From positions 1-30,374 of the forward strand of contig JAJRSX010000028.1 in assembly GCA_024278555.1 (NCBI GenBank): 30,374 bases of DNA. The letters run 5' to 3'. This stretch comes from a bacterium. GTDB taxonomy: Bacteria > CG2-30-53-67 > CG2-30-70-394. Both the position numbers and the translations under genes were made by a program. Positions 1 to 7,918 of this stretch are shown here, piece by piece (the first letter of the stretch is position 1; each line of letters opens with the position of its first letter). Below the pieces are notes generated by a model, which saw only the letters and a list, made by a program, of their open reading frames with translations, made no database searches and had not been told where the DNA came from.

Positions 1-240
1 AAGGGAAAGAACCTGATGAAGGCGGTGGAGCTGGGGCTCACCCAGTTCAGCGACCGCCTCGACCCGGCCGAGGAGGAGCGGATCGACGCGGCCCTCGCCG
101 CCCTCCGGGAGGCGATCAGCGCCGAGGAGAGCGCCGAGGCGATCAACGGGGCCTACAGGCAGGTGGACGCAGCGACCACCCGGCTGGCCGGCATCATGTA
201 CGAGGAGGCGGTCAAGCGCGGCGCCGAGGCCGGGGGGTAA
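1..240 (+). CDS. Hsp70-family chaperone, C-terminal fragment (5' end outside window)
   Basis: The reading frame is open from base 1 (KGKNL...) to TAA at 238-240, so only the last 79 residues are visible. They are a charged, alanine-rich helical stretch (PAEEERIDAALAALREAI, then ATTRLAGIMYEEAVKR) that resembles the helical lid at the end of DnaK/HscA-type chaperones. The lid closes over bound unfolded peptide. The ATG at 16 has a purine-rich stretch before it, but the homology-like pattern continues upstream of it, so I treat the gene as truncated by the window edge. There is no EEVD-like tail, as is usual for bacterial members. A small separate helical protein starting at 16 is the alternative. 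The family assignment is moderate because the nucleotide-binding domain is not in view. Confidence 0.55.
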   Translation, partial: KGKNLMKAVELGLTQFSDRLDPAEEERIDAALAALREAISAEESAEAINGAYRQVDAATTRLAGIMYEEAVKRGAEAGG

Positions 241-259
241 CGGGCGGCTGCACCGCCCG
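241..259 (+). terminator. Hairpin directly after the Hsp70 stop
   Basis: A 7-bp perfect stem (CGGGCGG / CCGCCCG) with a 5-nt loop starts on the base after the stop codon. No T-run follows, so it is at best a weak terminator or a 3'-end stabilising structure. Confidence 0.35.
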
Positions 260-293
260 CCACCCCTCGGCCTGCCGCGCCTTCGGCGCGCTT

Positions 294-360
294 CGCGAGC
301 GGGAGCCCGCTCCTACCCTCTGCTGAATCCGTGTGGACCGCGGGCATGGCCCGCTCCTAC
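294..360 (-). repeat. Two REP-like palindromes headed GTAGGAGCGGGC
   Basis: Read on the minus strand, two units begin with the same GTAGGAGCGGG: one from 316 to 294 and one from 360 to 339. The shared 11 nt lie at 306-316 and 350-360, 44 nt apart and in the same orientation. Each unit folds back (GAGCGGG-AGC-CCGCTC in the first, GCGGGC-CAT-GCCCGC in the second). Short GTAG-headed palindromes of this kind are the REP elements mobilised by RAYT (REP-associated tyrosine) transposases, common in Pseudomonas, Xanthomonas and relatives. The TAG of the downstream unit's GTAG is also the pilY1 stop codon (357-359). Confidence 0.7.
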
Positions 361-3300
361 TGCACCTGGCGCCAGAAGAAGCGGTCCACCGGCGGGACGC
401 TGGCGGCTGCGCCGTTACCGGCGGTCCCCACCTGCACCACCCCTCCGTCGATGGTGGCGCCGTAGAGGGCGTCGTTCTGGATGTGAAGGGTGGCGCGGAC
501 ATTGCCCGCCCCGGCGATGGTACCGGCCACGGTCGGCGCGCCGGCGAGGCCATTCACCGCGTTGCCCACGTCGTAGGCGCGCAGACTCCCCACCGTCGCC
601 CCCACGGCTGGCAGGTCCTGGGTCGGATCATCGGACTCCACCGTCCCCACCACCGTACCGAGATAGAGGACCGTGCCGCTGAGGACCGGTGACGAAAAGA
701 CCTTCTCTCCCGCCGGCAGGATCTCCTCGAAGAGGACCTCGCCCACCCCCTGGCCCGCGTCGGCGTGGTGGAAGCCCGCCTTCACCGCGATCAGCTTGTG
801 GAGGTGGGCGGCATCCGCCGGCGCCCAGTCGGCGCCGCCGGTGCCGAAGAAGAGGACCACCTCGCCGCCGTTCACCGCCACCGCCGGCGAGGTGGCAATA
901 GGATCGTCGTTGCCGGCGTTGTAGAGGGGGGTGACCGGACCGTACGGGTTCTCACCGGTGGCCGCGTTGAACTGCCAGAGGCGGCCGTTGTTGTCGCCCA
1001 CGAAGACCCAGTCGGCAAAGCCGTCGCTGTTCGCGTCCACCGAGGTGAGGGCGCCGGGGATGTCGTTCACCGAGCGCAGGTAGTTGGCGTGGAACTCCCA
1101 CAGCTTCTCGCCATTATCCAGACGGAAGGCGTAGACCCGCACCCCGCCGAGCCAGTTGCCCGGCACCGCGTAGCCGGTGGCGACGTACGCCACGTAGGTC
1201 GCCTCAGGCGGGTTGGTGTTGAGGAAGACGCGGCTGATCGCCGTCTTGTAGGCATGGCCCATCTGCACCGACTCCTCGATGCCGTCACCGTCGGCGTCGG
1301 TGTCCGCCACCTCGATGAGGTATGGGCTGCCCCAGCCGACCTCCGGCAACCGGATGTCGGTCGCCTCCCAGAGGAGCTGCGGGGTCGCCGGATCGGAGAC
1401 GTCCATGGCGAAGATCGACTTGCCGCCGTACCCCTCGGCGCCCACCAGCACCGTGCGCGGCTCGGGGGTGCCGTCGCCATCGTAGTCAATCTGCACGTCG
1501 GTCACCGTGGGAGATGCGTCGACCCCGGCATAGTCCACGGGAGAGAGGGGGTCGGTGCGGTCGTTCTGCAGCCGTTTGAGGAGCTCCCCCGGGATGAAGC
1601 CCCAGAGCTCGGCGCCAGAGCCGGCGTCGAGGGCGGCGGTGTTCTGGTGGCCGGCGTCGATCGCCTCCAGGATGCCGTCGAGGGTCCCGATGTAGGCGAC
1701 CCGCTGGCGGGTGTCACCGCCGGGGATCGCGGCGTTCGTCGGCCCGATGATCGCCGCCGCCGAGTGCTCGATGGCCCCGAGACGGTTGGTCATGTCGGCG
1801 TAGTGGGCCGGGTTGGCCGGGTCGGCGCCGATGAAGTCTTTGCCGCGCACCCGGTTGATCACCTGCCGCTCCGGGTTGTCGTCCGCGTCCACCGGGTCGG
1901 TCATCGCCAGATAGGGGGCGAGGAGGTGGGCGTTAGCAAAGGTAAAGGGGGTCTTCGCCGGCTGGTCCGGCCCGCCGTTGAGGCCGAGGCCGTCGGAGAT
2001 CACCCCGCCGGTGTTGGTGAAGAGGGTGCGAGCGTCCGCCGCCGGCACGGCGGTGGCCGCATCCCACAGCGCCGCCCCCCCCGGCGCGGTGGCGTCATAG
2101 GCACGCAGGTGGCCGCGCCACGCCGGGTAGTCGAAGGAGCCGGCGAGGAGCAGGTTGTCTTTGTCGACGATCGGCGCGGAGCGGGAAAACTCGGTGTTGT
2201 TCACCGTGAACTGGAGGTTGAAGAGGGTGTTGAGGACGTAACGCACCGCCGCCGCGTTCTTCCAACCACACGCCGAGTTGTCGCCGCACGAGGTGGTGAC
2301 CGTCTGCTGGATCGCCCCGGGAGGTGCGATCTGGACCGTGGGGGAGGCGCCGCCGCAGTTGTTGGCGAAGGAGCCGGAGGCGACCGAGCGCGCATCGATC
2401 TCCAGACTGTCGGAGCCGTTGTTGTACTTGTACTTCTTCATCTTCTGGTCGGAGTCCCCCTTGGTCCAGGCGAAGTCCACCGACTCGATGTTGATCGCGG
2501 TGAGGCCGAGGTTGCGCAGGACGACCCCCTCCACCCGGTCGCCGCTCACCACCGCCGCACCGGAAAAGTCGATCTCGAAGCTCCCGTCGGCGGAGGTGAC
2601 CGTACTCGGCTTCGCCTGCCCGCTCGTGTCAAAGGTGATGCCGAGCGACTTGCCGCCGTTGTAGTTCACCGTGAAGGTGGTCGACTGTTTTTTCTGGAGA
2701 TCCTTCTTCCACTCGAGGCGGACGTTGTCGCTCCCCCCAGCGGCGATCTGGTAGCTGGAGGTGCAGCCGCCCCCTGCCGGCGGTGTCACCGCCTCCAGGG
2801 GCAGACCAGGCCCATTGTAAAAGTCCACCAGGATATCCTGATCCCAGACACGTACCACGTTCGGGGTGGTGATCCCATCGGAGCGGCGGACACGAATCTC
2901 GGTGACGGTGATCACCCCACCGGAGATGTTGTTGAAGGCGATGTTGCTGATCGTCGAGCCGGAGATCGTGGCGCCGGAGAAGTCGAGCTGGAGGGTGGTC
3001 CCCACCGCCACGTCGTTGCCGTCGAAATGGAGGTTGCCGGCGTAGGAGGTAAAGGGGGCGCCGGTGGCGTCGGTGCCGCTCACGGTGATGTCGAACATGG
3101 TGCCGGCCAACGGCGGGGAGTCGAACTGGATCGACCACATGTGGGTCCCAGCCGGCCCCGGGATACCGCCTCCGCCGCCTCCGCCGCCGAGGACTGAGGT
3201 CGCACACGCCTTGTCCCCATAGCTGTGGCCACCGAGGTAGACCACATACCCCTTGGTGGCGTCACCGTCGGTGTAGCCGCCCACGTAGTAGTCCCACTGG

Positions 3301-4439
3301 TCCCGATCCTTGTTGGTGGCGAGGTTGAGACCGTTGGCGTCGTCGTAGGCGAAGCGGGTGACGGTGGCGTTGTAAGAGGCATTCTTGGTCGGGACGGGGG
3401 TGTAGCCGCCCTTCTTGTTGTACGGCTCCGCCGGTGGGCCGCTCACATCCTGCGCCTTCACAAACGGGCGCCAGTTGTGCAGGTGGCCGCCGGTGGGGAC
3501 AAACTGGAGGTTACCGGTCTGGGCGAAGGGGGAGGCGGCGCCGTCGTAGTGCATCTTCGTGGCGTCCATGGTGCCGCCGTTGTGGCCGATGCCCACATCG
3601 GTGAGGAAGTGGCCGTAGGGGGAGTGCTCGAAAACCTCGATGGAGGCGCACTCCGCGAACATCGAGTTCCCCGCCTCCAGGAAGGTCCGCACCTTCTGGG
3701 TGATCTCATCGGCGTCGATGATGCCGTTGCCGTTGTTGTCCGCGTCGTATGGTGCCTTTTCCAGGCCGGCCCAGTGGGGCGCCCACAGCAGCGAGAAGGG
3801 ATCGTTGGGTCGCTGGAGGATGCCGTCACGGATCTGATTCGGGGTCACCACCTCGTAGGCGTCGCCACAGATGTTGGCGAGGACCAGGTAGGAGGCGAGG
3901 ATCTTCACCGCGTTACCCGAGGTGGTCGACTCGGTGTCGTTCATCAGGGCGATCTTCGGCGGCGTACCGGAGAGGGTACGCTGGACATTGGCGGAGAAGG
4001 CGACCTTGGCCTCGTGGATGTTCACCTGGTTCCACGCCGCGTCCTGCAACACCACCATCGCCTTGGCGACATCCGCGGCATCGATGACCCACGGCCCGCC
4101 GGTGTAGTTGATGAAGTTGGTGACCCCGGGGATCGGCGTGGTGCCGCCGCCGTGGCCCAGCTCCTCCACCACCGGGTTGGTGGCGATGTCGAAGATGGTG
4201 AGGTCGACCGCCGAGGAGGTCGTCTTGGTGGAGTCGATGATCCAGTGGACCGTCACCCCGTTGGCCAGGAGCTCCCACACCAGCCCGTACGCCTCGAAGA
4301 GCCCCTGGTCCGCCTCCGGCTGGTACGGGTTGTCCATGGGGATGATCCACGAACCGGCGGGGAAGTTGTGCTCCACCGCCTGTACCGGCACGGCGGCGAG
4401 GAGGAGGGCAACGAGTGAGATGAGCGATTTACGACACAT
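357..4439 (-). CDS. pilY1: PilY1-type type IV pilus tip/assembly protein
   Basis: This 1360-residue exported protein starts with a clear signal peptide (residues 1-21, ending VQA). A GGAGG ribosome site precedes the ATG. From about residue 748 to the end it matches the PilY1 beta-propeller: repeated short strands with GSPYLIEV-, VFVGDNNGRLWQ- and YLGTVVGTVES-like blades. Calcium-loop sequences include DYDGDGTPEP (near 985), DTDADGDGIEES and DANSDGFADW; PilY1 calcium binding controls pilus extension and retraction. The N-terminal third carries another EF-hand-like loop near 231-245 (DADNNGNGIIDADE). It does not show the DxSxS MIDAS motif of the usual von Willebrand A domain. A G8 linker lies near 417-424. 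Two related beta domains containing DFSGA follow in the middle. It is the last gene of the minor-pilin operon, 87 nt after pilX, and its stop lies in a REP element. Confidence 0.85.
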   Translation of the reverse strand: MCRKSLISLVALLLAAVPVQAVEHNFPAGSWIIPMDNPYQPEADQGLFEAYGLVWELLANGVTVHWIIDSTKTTSSAVDLTIFDIATNPVVEELGHGGGTTPIPGVTNFINYTGGPWVIDAADVAKAMVVLQDAAWNQVNIHEAKVAFSANVQRTLSGTPPKIALMNDTESTTSGNAVKILASYLVLANICGDAYEVVTPNQIRDGILQRPNDPFSLLWAPHWAGLEKAPYDADNNGNGIIDADEITQKVRTFLEAGNSMFAECASIEVFEHSPYGHFLTDVGIGHNGGTMDATKMHYDGAASPFAQTGNLQFVPTGGHLHNWRPFVKAQDVSGPPAEPYNKKGGYTPVPTKNASYNATVTRFAYDDANGLNLATNKDRDQWDYYVGGYTDGDATKGYVVYLGGHSYGDKACATSVLGGGGGGGGIPGPAGTHMWSIQFDSPPLAGTMFDITVSGTDATGAPFTSYAGNLHFDGNDVAVGTTLQLDFSGATISGSTISNIAFNNISGGVITVTEIRVRRSDGITTPNVVRVWDQDILVDFYNGPGLPLEAVTPPAGGGCTSSYQIAAGGSDNVRLEWKKDLQKKQSTTFTVNYNGGKSLGITFDTSGQAKPSTVTSADGSFEIDFSGAAVVSGDRVEGVVLRNLGLTAINIESVDFAWTKGDSDQKMKKYKYNNGSDSLEIDARSVASGSFANNCGGASPTVQIAPPGAIQQTVTTSCGDNSACGWKNAAAVRYVLNTLFNLQFTVNNTEFSRSAPIVDKDNLLLAGSFDYPAWRGHLRAYDATAPGGAALWDAATAVPAADARTLFTNTGGVISDGLGLNGGPDQPAKTPFTFANAHLLAPYLAMTDPVDADDNPERQVINRVRGKDFIGADPANPAHYADMTNRLGAIEHSAAAIIGPTNAAIPGGDTRQRVAYIGTLDGILEAIDAGHQNTAALDAGSGAELWGFIPGELLKRLQNDRTDPLSPVDYAGVDASPTVTDVQIDYDGDGTPEPRTVLVGAEGYGGKSIFAMDVSDPATPQLLWEATDIRLPEVGWGSPYLIEVADTDADGDGIEESVQMGHAYKTAISRVFLNTNPPEATYVAYVATGYAVPGNWLGGVRVYAFRLDNGEKLWEFHANYLRSVNDIPGALTSVDANSDGFADWVFVGDNNGRLWQFNAATGENPYGPVTPLYNAGNDDPIATSPAVAVNGGEVVLFFGTGGADWAPADAAHLHKLIAVKAGFHHADAGQGVGEVLFEEILPAGEKVFSSPVLSGTVLYLGTVVGTVESDDPTQDLPAVGATVGSLRAYDVGNAVNGLAGAPTVAGTIAGAGNVRATLHIQNDALYGATIDGGVVQVGTAGNGAAASVPPVDRFFWRQVQ

Positions 4440-4526
4440 GGTGGCCTCCAGACCGGGATGGCTCAGGGTGCGGTAACCCGAAGGTGGACCTTCTGAACCG
4501 AGGCGGTGGCGGTGTTGGGGGTTGGG

Positions 4527-5098
4527 TTACTGGATGGTGTTGGTGACCGCGAGGTTGACGTTTTGCGCCGCGGCGGTGGCGTTGGTGTTGCCCGCGTCGA
4601 CGTTCTCCTGCGCGTAGGCGGCGTTGGCGGCGGAACGGAAGTAGCCCGCCTCCAGCTCCACCTGTGCCTGGTAGGGCGGCGGGTTGGTGGGGTTGGGGTC
4701 GGTGTAGCCGTAGGCGCGCACCAGGATGATGCCGTTGGCGTCGACGTTCAGATTGCCGTCGCCGTCATCGTCGTCGATGAATTCGTATCGGTAGTAGACG
4801 TTGCCCATCCCCGCCATCTGCACCGCGGTGAGGGCGGGCGCCGGGTTGAGGAGCAGGTTGCCCCACCCCCCCCCACCGGCTGCTGGATCATCACCCCCCG
4901 CCCCGCCTCCAGCCCCGCCTCGGCGGCGATCAGGAGCTGCTTGTGGAGGGCGTCGTTGAAGGCGACCTTGGTCCCGCTGCGGGTCTCGGTCAGGGCCGCG
5001 ATGCCGAGGACGCTGAGGGAGACAAGGAGCAAGAGGGTGGTCACCAGACTGGCGCCGCGCTCCCCCCAGGCGGCCGCTCTCGAATCGGCTGATTGCAT
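4527..5098 (-). pseudogene. pilX: PilX-like minor pilin, reading frame broken at a G9 tract
   Basis: The first frame begins at ATG 5098 with AAGGAG spaced 6 nt upstream. It encodes a PilX-type N-terminus: GERGASLVTTLLLLVSLSVLG, a long hydrophobic helix, then ETRSGTKVAFNDALHKQLLIAAEAGLEAG. It reaches a run of nine G (plus-strand C at 4866-4874) and runs into unrelated arginine/serine-rich sequence. The rest continues in another frame to TAA at 4527 (GNLLLNPAPALTAVQMAGMGNVYYRYEF, then acidic DDDDGDGN). One extra G, or two fewer, joins the halves into a protein of about 190 residues, normal for PilX. This could be a true frameshift, slippage-driven on/off switching, or a sequencing or assembly error in the homopolymer. 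Family role: minor pilin of the tip priming complex, located between pilW and pilY1 as usual. Confidence 0.75.
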
Positions 5099-5113
5099 CA
5101 CGAGCTCCTTTGG

Positions 5114-6052
5114 CTACAGGGCGTTGCGCACGCCCACCACGTTGGAGAAGGCGATCTGGTATGGGTTGCCGTCGCGCTGCTCGGTAAGGGACCTCCCCCC
5201 AAGCTGGATACGCACCGCGGTCACCTCGCCGGCGGCGAGGTTGGCCGGCGCCACCTGGCTGACAAAGGTGGAGGAGCCGGCCACCGAGTAGGTGAGCTGC
5301 ATGCTTGTCACCCCTTCGCCGATCACCTCGGGGGTGCCGCCGTTTTCTTGGCGCATGAGCCGCGGCCGGGTCGGTGCCGCCTCCGAGGGCTGGGTAGCGC
5401 CGTCGCCGAGGTAGTAGACAACCTCACGCAGCAGGGCGAGGTGGGCAACGCCGCCGCCATAGACGCGGTCGGGGAGAGAGTCGTTGCCCAGATCGTTGGC
5501 CACCTTGCGGACACTCACCTGGTACGCCCCGGCCACACCGGCGACAGCGCTCACCATCAGCGACTCGGCCCAACCGTTGCGGTAGCCGGTGGCGAGGATC
5601 ACCGGCACCCAGGTCGTGGAGTCGGCAGGGTTGATGGCCACCGGGTCGAGGTCGTCGCTGCCGTCGTTGTCGAGGTCGAGGTCGGCGATCTGGACGGTCC
5701 CGGGGACGATCTCCTGGGCCGGCTGATCGCCCACCCCGTAGCGGAGGGTGAGCGCGTCGGTGCCGTCGATAATCCCGTCGCCCGCCACCGCGTTGTTGTC
5801 GTCCGGGGTGAGGAGGTAGAGGTCCACGTCCTGCTGGGTGAGATAGCCGGCGGCACGCACCTCCCGGGCCATGAAATCGAGACCAAAGCGGACGTTGTCG
5901 TCCGCCTCGCCCATGGCCTGCTGGCGGTCGAAGGCGACCTGCTGGGTGTGGAAGGTGGCCATGGAGCCACCCACCACCATCAGACCGAGGGTCATGGCGA
6001 CCATCAGCTCGATGAGGGTGAATCCCGCCTCCGCCGAGAAATGGCGATCCAT
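5114..6052 (-). CDS. pilW: PilW-type minor pilin
   Basis: This 312-residue prepilin has leader MDRHFSAEAG followed by FTLIELMVAMTLGLMVVGG, the classic class III signal cut by the prepilin peptidase PilD between G10 and F11, with Glu at +5 of the mature pilin. I chose ATG 6052 because GGAGG lies 5-7 nt upstream and it gives a normal short leader; a longer frame to 6118 would add an implausible leader. The body is typical of PilW (DRQQAMGEADDNVRFGLDFMAREVRAAGY), then acidic turns (DLDLDNDGSDDLD). It ends 15 nt before the pilX start. It acts in the inner membrane and at the pilus tip, priming type IV pilus assembly with FimT/U, PilV, PilX and PilY1. Confidence 0.88.
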   Translation of the reverse strand: MDRHFSAEAGFTLIELMVAMTLGLMVVGGSMATFHTQQVAFDRQQAMGEADDNVRFGLDFMAREVRAAGYLTQQDVDLYLLTPDDNNAVAGDGIIDGTDALTLRYGVGDQPAQEIVPGTVQIADLDLDNDGSDDLDPVAINPADSTTWVPVILATGYRNGWAESLMVSAVAGVAGAYQVSVRKVANDLGNDSLPDRVYGGGVAHLALLREVVYYLGDGATQPSEAAPTRPRLMRQENGGTPEVIGEGVTSMQLTYSVAGSSTFVSQVAPANLAAGEVTAVRIQLGGRSLTEQRDGNPYQIAFSNVVGVRNAL

Positions 6053-6063
6053 CGTTGCCTCCT

Positions 6064-6519
6064 TCATAGCTGCCCCGCGAGGTAGGTGGTGAGGGCGACC
6101 GTGTGACCACCGCTCCACCCCACCGACACGGTGACCTTGTTCATTTGGGTGAGGGGGTCGAACTGCACCGCGCCCACCGTGGGGTTGGCACTGGGGCCGA
6201 GGGCGGTCGACACCGCCTGCTGCCAGGTCGCCACCGCCGCCTGGGGGAGCTGAAAGACGCCGTTGACGAAGTTCGCCGGGGTGCGGGCGTAATTGTTCAG
6301 GGTCTCGAACATCTCCATGGCGAAGTGGCTCGCGGTGCCGTAGCTCTCGTTGTAGCTGTGGCCACGCAGACCGAGCATCTGCATCCGCGAGACAGCCAAG
6401 ATGCCGAAGGCGAAGATCGCCACGGAGATCATCACCTCGATGAGGGTGAAGCCGCGCTCGCCGCGCGCCCTCCGCCGCACCGGGCCCACCGATTGAGAGA
6501 GTGCGTTAGCTCCAGACAT
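6064..6519 (-). CDS. pilV: PilV-type minor pilin
   Basis: This 151-residue prepilin has a basic leader ending RRRARGERG and the core FTLIEVMISVAIFAFGILAVS, so prepilin peptidase should cut G|F with Glu at +5. The following AVSRMQMLGLRGHSYNESYGTASHFAMEM is typical of PilV. AAGGGGA stands 5-6 nt upstream of the ATG. The start overlaps the end of the preceding fimT-like gene by 14 nt, and pilW begins 11 nt after its stop, so the genes are surely co-transcribed. It is a minor subunit of the type IV pilus priming complex. Confidence 0.88.
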   Translation of the reverse strand: MSGANALSQSVGPVRRRARGERGFTLIEVMISVAIFAFGILAVSRMQMLGLRGHSYNESYGTASHFAMEMFETLNNYARTPANFVNGVFQLPQAAVATWQQAVSTALGPSANPTVGAVQFDPLTQMNKVTVSVGWSGGHTVALTTYLAGQL

Positions 6520-7111
6520 CGTTAGTCCCCTTCTTCAGCTTCCAGAGGCGCGCCCGGCCGGTAGCCGCGCGCACGGTGATCGCGGCCATCCGCGCATCCG
6601 CGCCGCTGAGGCCGTTGGTGATGTAGACCTCCTTCGGCACCCCGACGCCGGTGTCATTGCTGCAGCGGCCGCGGCCGTTGAAGCGCAGGCCGTCGGCGAG
6701 GCTGCCCGGCCCCACCGCACCGCTGGCGTTGGCACCGGGCGGGGCGATGACCCCGGCGTTGAAACCAAACGCCACCCCACCCCCGAGGCGACCGGTGGCC
6801 TTGATCTCCGGCACCTGACCCGCGACCGGCGCATCCACCGCGCCATTGCTGTTGTAATCGACCCACACCACGTAGGTGTTGTTCACCCGGTCGAAGCTCA
6901 CCCGGCACTCGCGCCCCTCGGTAATCGCCCGCTGGCGGGCGAGCTGGAGCTCCCCGAGCAGCGACCTGGAGGCATCCTCCATGTGAGAGCCGGTCGCCCC
7001 GGTCTCCACCGAGGAGGCAAAGGCGGTCATCAGTATCGACATGAGCGCCATGGTGACCATCACCTCCACCAGGCTCGCGCCGCGTTCTCTACTCTGTGCC
7101 TGTCTCATCAT
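6506..7111 (-). CDS. fimT: FimT/FimU (GspH-like) minor pilin
   Basis: This 201-residue prepilin has leader MMRQAQSRERG and the helix ASLVEVMVTMALMSILMTAFASS. Cleavage would be G|A rather than the usual G|F, with Glu kept at mature position 5. The GspH/FimT domain follows (SLLGELQLARQRAITEGRECRVSF), then WVDYNSNGAVD and a C-terminal beta region. Two in-frame ATG codons sit together at the start; GAGGTG is the ribosome site. As first gene of the pil operon it carries the sigma-54-like promoter 20 nt upstream. FimT versus FimU cannot be separated from sequence alone; FimT of some species binds DNA during natural transformation. Confidence 0.8.
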   Translation of the reverse strand: MMRQAQSRERGASLVEVMVTMALMSILMTAFASSVETGATGSHMEDASRSLLGELQLARQRAITEGRECRVSFDRVNNTYVVWVDYNSNGAVDAPVAGQVPEIKATGRLGGGVAFGFNAGVIAPPGANASGAVGPGSLADGLRFNGRGRCSNDTGVGVPKEVYITNGLSGADARMAAITVRAATGRARLWKLKKGTNDVWS

Positions 7112-7130
7112 CGCTCACCTCTGTCGCCCA

Positions 7131-7150
7131 TTTAGCAACTCCGATGCCAA
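7131..7150 (-). promoter_or_regulatory. Sigma-54-like -24/-12 promoter for the minor-pilin operon
   Basis: The minus strand reads TTGGCATCGGAGTTGCTAAA. GG and GC are separated by exactly 10 nt, and the pattern TGGCA-N6-TTGC fits the RpoN consensus with one departure (CAT for CAC). Predicted initiation about 12 nt downstream gives a very short leader holding only the ribosome site of fimT. RpoN control of pilin genes is known in Pseudomonas (pilA). No activator site was identified in 7151-7328. Confidence 0.5.
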
Positions 7151-7328
7151 CACTGCGTCCGGCTAACCCCTTGCGGTCGTTACAGGCGGGAACCGGCACT
7201 CGCCGGCCGATTCCACACCCCCTACCCACCTGGGTAAGCCCGGTTCACACCCATCGATCCCCTATTCATCGGTAGTTGGGTCGTCCGACCTTGATCCCAC
7301 CGCGCGACCTCGGAGGAGTCATTGGCGA

Positions 7329-7916
7329 GTGGCGGCCTCCGCCCCGGCGCACTACGCTATCCGCGCCATGGGCGCGCTCCATCCCGACCGCTGCTGCCTC
7401 CTAGTCATTGACGTCCAGGAGGCCTTCCTCCCGGCGATCCACCAGATCGACCGGGTAGAGGCGAACCTGCGGGGGCTGCTCCACATGGGGCGCCGCCACG
7501 GCCTGCCGGTGGTAGCCACCGAGCAGTACCCCAAGGGGCTCGGCCCCACCCTCCCCGCCCTCGCCGCGGAGATCGACCCCTTCAAGCCGTTTGCCAAGAC
7601 CCACTTCGACGCCTGTCGCGAGCCCGGTTTTCTACCGCTGATCCACGCCACCGGCGCCACCCAGATCATTGCCGCCGGGGTGGAGAGCCACGTCTGCGTC
7701 CAGCAGACCTGCCGGTCGCTCGCCCGGCGCGGCTACCACCTCCACGTGGTCGCCGACGCCTGCTCCTCGCGCACCCCGGAGAACCACGCCATCGGCCTCG
7801 GGCTGATGCGCGAGGCGGGGATCTCGATCACCTCCACCGAGGCCATCCTCATGGAGCTCCTCGGCGAGGCGCGCGGCGAGCTCTTCAAGGAGACCCTCGC
7901 CTTTCTCAAGGGGTGA
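7329..7916 (+). CDS. Isochorismatase-fold hydrolase (nicotinamidase-like)
   Basis: This 195-residue cysteine hydrolase of the isochorismatase superfamily carries the triad Asp28 (LLVIDVQEAF), Lys90 (FKPFAKTHFDA) and Cys123 (AAGVESHVCVQQT), with the cis-peptide region GVE just before the Cys. I took GTG 7329 as start because GGAGGAG lies about 11 nt upstream; ATG 7368 lacks a ribosome site. Members hydrolyse nicotinamide, ureidoacrylate, isochorismate and similar amides or ethers; substrate cannot be fixed from motifs. Its stop overlaps the larB start region (TGATGATG), so the two are co-translated. Because LarB uses nicotinic acid adenine dinucleotide, a nicotinamide-to-nicotinate role would make sense, but that is inference. 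Confidence 0.82.
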   Translation: MAASAPAHYAIRAMGALHPDRCCLLVIDVQEAFLPAIHQIDRVEANLRGLLHMGRRHGLPVVATEQYPKGLGPTLPALAAEIDPFKPFAKTHFDACREPGFLPLIHATGATQIIAAGVESHVCVQQTCRSLARRGYHLHVVADACSSRTPENHAIGLGLMREAGISITSTEAILMELLGEARGELFKETLAFLKG

Positions 7917-7918
7917 TG

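Noticed and set aside
765-3197. Long plus-strand open frame of 810 codons opposite pilY1
   Set aside because: It is the antisense shadow of a GC-rich gene. Its composition (V, G, R, H rich) has no domain pattern, while the minus strand encodes a clear PilY1.
4748-5101. Two separate genes in place of pilX
   Set aside because: The second half has no start signal or pilin leader and continues the first half exactly if the G9 tract changes by one base.
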